Source: an uncultured Oscillospiraceae bacterium (lineage in GTDB: Bacteria; Bacillota_A; Clostridia; Oscillospirales; Oscillospiraceae). From it: a stretch of 10,132 nt of DNA. The notes under the pieces are model-generated. The model was not told the DNA's origin. It searched no databases and worked only from the letters and a program-made list of their open reading frames with translations. Location: contig CAJUAW010000106.1 of the NCBI GenBank assembly GCA_910584605.1, positions 1-10,132 of the forward strand, in the 5' to 3' direction. Both the position numbers and the translations under genes were made by a program. This document shows, in pieces, positions 5,840-10,132 of the stretch. Positions within the stretch are counted from its first letter, which is position 1. Each line of letters opens with the position of its first letter.

Positions 5840-5852
5840 GGCGGCTTTGTTT
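5821..5852 (+). terminator. Hairpin overlapping the antisense -35, possible terminator of the long sense RNA
   Basis: CGCCTTGAC (5821-5829) and GTCAAGGCG (5835-5843) form a 9-bp stem with a GTTTT loop, followed by GCTTTGTTT. As a plus-strand terminator it would end a long form of the peptide mRNA that includes the 3' partner of the fold-back. As DNA it could equally be an operator over the antisense promoter. Confidence 0.55.
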
Positions 5853-5855
5853 GAT

Positions 5856-5891
5856 AAAAGAACCCCGGGCCACAAGGCCCGGGATTCTTTT
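5856..5891. terminator. Bidirectional terminator of the S-layer-like gene
   Basis: The stem runs AAAAGAA-C-CCCGGGCC (5856-5871) against GGCCCGGG-A-TTCTTTT (5876-5891), 16 positions with one C/A mismatch and an ACAA loop. A-rich and T-rich flanks give U-tracts in both directions. On the minus strand it lies 28 bases after the TAA of the large surface-protein gene. Its core is almost identical to the 5534-5555 hairpin. Confidence 0.88.
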
Positions 5892-5918
5892 GGATCTTTT
5901 GCGTGAATTAAGGGGGGA

Positions 5919-8900
5919 TTAGTAGGTCACCTTGACCTCTTCTCCACCAACAGTAATCTTTGCAGTGTTGGTGCCCTTGATCACACCTTCAGTCAGATCA
6001 GTAGTGCCATCAGCCTTCTTCACCGCAATGGTGTTAGTGCCAGCGTCCACACCGATCTCTTCGCCGGGAATGACGTAAATCACCACATCGTCAGAACCAT
6101 CGCCCTTAGCGATTGTGGCATCCATACCGGTGGCAGAGTCCTTACCGGTTACGGTAATGTCTGTCTTACCGCTAAGAATAGTAATCTTGGTGACAGCAGT
6201 GTAGGCAGCTCTAGCAGAGACTGTCACATCGCCCGGAGTCACGGTTGTGCCGCCAACCTTGTAGTTGCCGCTCATATCGCTGAGAATCGTGGTGGCAATA
6301 GCCTTGCCGTCCTTCTCAGCAATTGCGATGGTAATCTGCTCACCGGCAGCAACGCGCATGCCGCTCTCGACTTTCTCTCTAGTGGACTTAACGATAGCGG
6401 TCACGCCGTTCAGAGTGACCTTCCAGCCCTGACGCAGAGTGATGTCGCGATTATCAACAAGGAACTCGCCCTTATCGGGGTTGAAGCCAGCCTTCTTTAC
6501 GGTGTCACCATACTGGACAATGATTCCATCTCCATGGGTACCATCACCGTAAATGGTAAGGGTCACGCCGGGACGGGCCCAAACGGTGGTTTCGCTACCC
6601 AGGTTGGGGCTGAACTCAGCGCCGGTCAGGCTGTCTGTAAGAGTGATCTTGCTGGCCGCAAACACATAGATGGTCTGGCCCTTGTCGATGGTGTTCAGGC
6701 TGATGCTGGCTTCGTTGGCAGCACCCTTGGCAACAGTCCAAGTGGCCGCATCAGAGGCCATCATACAGGTGTTGTCGTTGGTAACAAGCGCACCACTGGT
6801 CTTGCTGCTCTTGACCTGGATGTTATCAATGCTGGCAGACTCAGGAACCTGATAGGTGTTCTCGCTCACTTTAACCACCTTGTCGCTCTTATCTGTGGTA
6901 TTGTTGAGCCACTTAACAGGGGTCACGCCCTCTTCGAATACAACAGTCCAGCTACGGCCTGCGGCGGTGAACATGCTGTCGTCCATCACCACATTGCCGT
7001 CCATCTTCACAGAAGCGCGGTTCTTGGTGCTGTCCACAACGGCCTTGCCGCCGGTGACAGTGAAGGTTCCGCCAGTGGTGAACACAGCAGCGTTCTTGAC
7101 CAGGACGGTATCGCCTTCGTTGACCTCGTAGATCAGACTGGTGCCATCAATGGTTCCGCTCTCCTTAGCCGTGTACTGGGTCTTGCCATCCGCAGACCAG
7201 ACAGAGGACTTGGTCTTGTCAGACAGGTTGGTGCCAGTCAGGGTCAAGGTGTAGGTATCGCCAGTGTTGGTGATTGCGGTGGGCACATTGTTCAGGGTCA
7301 GGTTGCCCTTCAGGTCGAAGTTCAGGGTCGCGCTGCCGCCTGCGGTGGTCTTGGGAGTGGCGATGACGCGGATGTCCTTGGCGTCAGCGGCATGTCCGTC
7401 GTAAGGCAGATAGCCGTCGAAGGCCTCCACGATGTCAGCGTCATAGACGACCACGCCGGTGGCGATGGCGGGAATCTCGTACACCACGCGGGCGGCGTCG
7501 CCGGTGCCGTAGGGCAGGCCAACGGCCTCAACGCGCTTGCCGTCCAGGATGTACTCCACGGAGGTGGGATTGATCTTGTCGATCAGGTTGCCCTTCAGGG
7601 TCAGGGTATAGGTGCCCTGAACGCTGGGATCGCTGCCCTGATTCAGGAAGCTGGCGGTCTTGTCGTAGATGATGATGCTGGTCGCCATACCGTTCTCGAA
7701 CACGGCGCCCACGAAGCCGCGGAAGCTGCCCACCTCATCCTCATAGTAATCGGCGTCGTTGTCCTCGTTGAGGACCTTCAGGGCCTGCTTCACGCCAGCG
7801 ATACCGCCGGTGTACTCGTTGATATCGCCCATGATCTTCAGGCCGTCCTTGCTGCGGAACACGTCCTGGATCAGAACGGTCTTGGCGGAGGGATTGATGG
7901 AGAAGCCGTCCTTGGTGACGGCGCTGGTCTTCACCCACAGGGAGTGGCCCTCGGCAGAGATGGTGCGGGTCGCGTCGGTCAGGTCGTCCCACAGCAGGAT
8001 GGTGTTGAACTGATCGGTGGCGGCCTCAACGTACTTCACGTCGTTGATCAGCTTGCCGTTCCGGCTGTCCCAGGGGTTGGTGGGATAGTTGGTGTAGTCG
8101 TAGCCGTCGAAGTCATAGGCGGGGATATTGCCGGGCAGGGTGTTCTTGATGCTCTTGCTCAGGTTGGTCACGCTGCGCACGGTGCCGTCGGCCTTATACT
8201 TGACCTCGTGCCACTCGCCGCGGCGCACCTGGCCGCCCTTGCCGTTGCCCAGGTCGCCCAGCTGAGGATTGGTCTCGCCCTTCTCGGTGAGCATCACGAC
8301 CTCGCCGTTGACCACGGCCTCACGGTACCAGGTCCACTCGTCGTTCGTGCTGTCGTAGTCCTCCTGGATCAGGTCGTCGTTGAGGATGTAGGCATAGGTG
8401 GTGGAGGTGCCGGCGTCCTCGCCCACGTCCACAGCGGCGATCACGAAGCCGTCGTCGTCAAACAGGTTGTACACGCCGTTGGAGGTCCACTTCAGGGCGG
8501 TGGTGTACTTGCCGTCAGTCTGGACCTGAGCGGCGTTCCAGGCGTCCAGGTTGACGTTCTGGTGGCCGGTGCCCACAGACTCCACGTCGCTGATGATGAC
8601 AGCGGTCGTGTTGTCCACAATCCCGCCGGGCAGGTTCTTGTAAACGATCTCATCGGTGTCAACGGTCAGGAAGACGGTGTTGTCGTTGGTGTACACACGC
8701 TTGATGCCGCTGTCCTTAATGCCGTTCAGGTAGATGTGAGACTTGTCCAGCTTGACAAACTCAGCGTTGGGGGTGGCGCTGAGGTAGTCCAGGTCGGTGC
8801 CCTGGCCGGCCTTGCTCTTGGCAGTCCAGGTGCTGTCGCTGTTGGCCACCTCGGTCAGGGTGTAGGTGCCGTTCTTGTCCACAGCGTAGCGGCACCAGGT

Positions 8901-10132
8901 GTTCATCAGGGCGCTGATGCCGGTGCCCTTGTCCACGGCGGCGGGCACAAAGTTGCCGTCCTTGTCCAGCTTGTTCTCCAGACCGTCGTTGCCATCACGG
9001 AACTTGTTGCCCTTGGCGTTCAGGCTCTTCTCCATGTTGATCTTGACGGTATCCATCGTGCCGTCCAGATGGATGACGTTGCCCTCGGCGGTCTTGTTGT
9101 TCAGGTTGCTGGTGCCCAGGTCGATACCGGTCAGGAACACGTACTGGTCGGGCTCCTCGATGATCTCGATGCCGATGGCATAGCCGTACTTGTCCAGATA
9201 GATCCGGTACTGGGTGTCCTTCATGTTGACGTCGTCGTACTCATCCAGCACGTCGGTGTCATAGCGGATGGAGCTGGCGTAGTCGTACTGGGTGCCGTCA
9301 GCCTTCACCCAGCTGTCCTTCTTGAAGGAGTTGAGGGTGACCTCGTCCACGATCTCGGGGTCGAACATCTCCTGGACCTCTCCATCGGCCACATAGACCA
9401 GGAAGATGTCGCCGTCCTTCACGTCCTTGACGTTGAAGTTCTCGCCGGAGACGGTCAGATTGGTGGTGTTGTCCGCCTTCACCAGGGTCTTGGAGGAGGT
9501 GGTGCCCAGGTTGTGGAGCTTCCACACGGTGAAGGTGGCCTCGTCCTTCTTCTCGCTGTAGTCAGCGGCGGCCTTGGCCAGGTAGGTGTTGATCACGGAG
9601 ATGTAGACCACCTCGTTCTCGGTGTCCACATAGACCTGAGTCAGCACGCCCTTGCCGGTCTTGCCGACGGACTCGGTGTTGCTGCGGATCAGGTTGTTCT
9701 TGGTGAAGTAGCCGTACTTGTCCAGAACGTCCTTCTTGGTCTCACCGTCGATGGCGATGACGAAGTCATACTTGTCGATGGTGGCCTTGCTCAGCAGCTC
9801 ATACAGGTCCTTGCCGGAGACGCTGGTGGTGTACTCCTGGCGCAGCAGCTCCTTCTTCACATAGGTGCCGATGTCCTTGCCATTGTACTCCCAGTGGCGG
9901 GAGGGGCGCTGGAACACATCCAAAGCGGTGTCGTTCAGGGTCAGCTTGCCGTCATACAGCTGCTCGCCCAGCTCCACGATGGGGCTGTCGTTGGTGGAGC
10001 CCATGGAGGTGGCGCGGACCTCGCTGATCGCCCGGGCATAGGACTGATTGCTGGTGACATAGACGTAGTTCACCTTGCCGGTCAGCACGGAGCCGTCGGG
10101 AGTGGTCAGGTTGATGGTGTTGCCGTCGGGCT
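5919..10132 (-). CDS. Large S-layer-like surface protein, N-terminus beyond the window
   Basis: The frame stays open to the right edge (its first in-window residues read PDGNTINLTTPDG), so the gene is partial at its 5' end; the GTG at 10088 is an internal valine. At least 1,403 codons are present. Residue numbers below count from that GTG. The sequence is rich in Thr, Asp, Gly and Val, very poor in Cys, and lacks membrane helices or a C-terminal sorting motif, ending GGEEVKVTY. Such proteins in Oscillospiraceae usually carry a signal peptide and SLH anchoring repeats at the N-terminus; those are not visible, so S-layer identity is inferred from composition and resemblance. A motif recurs: YRIYLDKYGYAIGIEI (294-309) and VYNLFDDDGFVIAAVDV (539-555). 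Codons in residues 1 to about 920 are extremely biased to C/G endings, as in very highly expressed genes; residues after about 925 use a mixed set. The terminator at 5856-5891 follows. Confidence 0.8.
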   Translation of the reverse strand, partial: PDGNTINLTTPDGSVLTGKVNYVYVTSNQSYARAISEVRATSMGSTNDSPIVELGEQLYDGKLTLNDTALDVFQRPSRHWEYNGKDIGTYVKKELLRQEYTTSVSGKDLYELLSKATIDKYDFVIAIDGETKKDVLDKYGYFTKNNLIRSNTESVGKTGKGVLTQVYVDTENEVVYISVINTYLAKAAADYSEKKDEATFTVWKLHNLGTTSSKTLVKADNTTNLTVSGENFNVKDVKDGDIFLVYVADGEVQEMFDPEIVDEVTLNSFKKDSWVKADGTQYDYASSIRYDTDVLDEYDDVNMKDTQYRIYLDKYGYAIGIEIIEEPDQYVFLTGIDLGTSNLNNKTAEGNVIHLDGTMDTVKINMEKSLNAKGNKFRDGNDGLENKLDKDGNFVPAAVDKGTGISALMNTWCRYAVDKNGTYTLTEVANSDSTWTAKSKAGQGTDLDYLSATPNAEFVKLDKSHIYLNGIKDSGIKRVYTNDNTVFLTVDTDEIVYKNLPGGIVDNTTAVIISDVESVGTGHQNVNLDAWNAAQVQTDGKYTTALKWTSNGVYNLFDDDGFVIAAVDVGEDAGTSTTYAYILNDDLIQEDYDSTNDEWTWYREAVVNGEVVMLTEKGETNPQLGDLGNGKGGQVRRGEWHEVKYKADGTVRSVTNLSKSIKNTLPGNIPAYDFDGYDYTNYPTNPWDSRNGKLINDVKYVEAATDQFNTILLWDDLTDATRTISAEGHSLWVKTSAVTKDGFSINPSAKTVLIQDVFRSKDGLKIMGDINEYTGGIAGVKQALKVLNEDNDADYYEDEVGSFRGFVGAVFENGMATSIIIYDKTASFLNQGSDPSVQGTYTLTLKGNLIDKINPTSVEYILDGKRVEAVGLPYGTGDAARVVYEIPAIATGVVVYDADIVEAFDGYLPYDGHAADAKDIRVIATPKTTAGGSATLNFDLKGNLTLNNVPTAITNTGDTYTLTLTGTNLSDKTKSSVWSADGKTQYTAKESGTIDGTSLIYEVNEGDTVLVKNAAVFTTGGTFTVTGGKAVVDSTKNRASVKMDGNVVMDDSMFTAAGRSWTVVFEEGVTPVKWLNNTTDKSDKVVKVSENTYQVPESASIDNIQVKSSKTSGALVTNDNTCMMASDAATWTVAKGAANEASISLNTIDKGQTIYVFAASKITLTDSLTGAEFSPNLGSETTVWARPGVTLTIYGDGTHGDGIIVQYGDTVKKAGFNPDKGEFLVDNRDITLRQGWKVTLNGVTAIVKSTREKVESGMRVAAGEQITIAIAEKDGKAIATTILSDMSGNYKVGGTTVTPGDVTVSARAAYTAVTKITILSGKTDITVTGKDSATGMDATIAKGDGSDDVVIYVIPGEEIGVDAGTNTIAVKKADGTTDLTEGVIKGTNTAKITVGGEEVKVTY

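Noticed and set aside
5919..10132. Start of the surface protein at the GTG at 10088
   Set aside because: The frame continues open and in the same compositional style to the window edge, and no ribosome site precedes that GTG, so it is internal.
1..10132. CRISPR arrays, tRNA or rRNA genes and transposase genes
   Set aside because: I found no regularly spaced repeats, no tRNA-like cloverleaf or rRNA sequence, and no frame with transposase or integrase motifs.

Overview
The window looks like a GC-rich (roughly 60%) Gram-positive anaerobe of the Clostridia, most like the Oscillospiraceae of the gut (Flavonifractor / Lawsonibacter / Oscillibacter type). This is inferred from strong AAGGAGG-type ribosome sites, a Bce-type peptide-antibiotic module, a large S-layer-like protein and a stand-alone tail-fibre-like gene. 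No taxonomic marker gene is present.

Layout. Positions 1-322 are non-coding and hold one very strong hairpin (157-197) flanked by a short imperfect direct repeat. Positions 323-4774, all on the minus strand, form a complete four-gene Bce-type module in the order response regulator, histidine kinase, ABC ATPase, 10-TM permease. Regulator and kinase overlap by 4 bases, and ATPase and permease overlap by 20 bases. The 78-base gap between kinase and ATPase carries a perfect 7-4-7 inverted repeat (3082-3099), a good candidate for the site where the regulator drives its own transporter. A sigma-70-like promoter (4804-4832) overlapping a 9-9-9 inverted repeat precedes the regulator gene. In this family the permease/ATPase complex acts as both sensor and resistance pump for cell-wall-active peptides, and the kinase and regulator relay that to transporter expression.

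Positions 4977-5525 (+) encode a 182-residue orphan protein resembling a phage tail-fibre tip, followed by its own terminator.

Positions 5566-5891 are the most interesting part: a compact locus that looks like a type I toxin-antitoxin system. A near-consensus promoter on the plus strand (TTGACA-17-TATAGT) drives a 20-codon ORF with a strong Shine-Dalgarno sequence, encoding a cationic peptide with alternating polar and hydrophobic residues. A second promoter with identical hexamers and spacing faces it from the minus strand. The two leaders share several sequence blocks, and a 12-bp hairpin between them could terminate both transcripts. The cassette sits between two nearly identical GC-rich terminator hairpins.

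Positions 5919-10132 (-) are the C-terminal 1,403 codons of a giant S-layer-like surface protein, open at the right edge. Its codon usage changes abruptly near position 7300, suggesting a mosaic gene.
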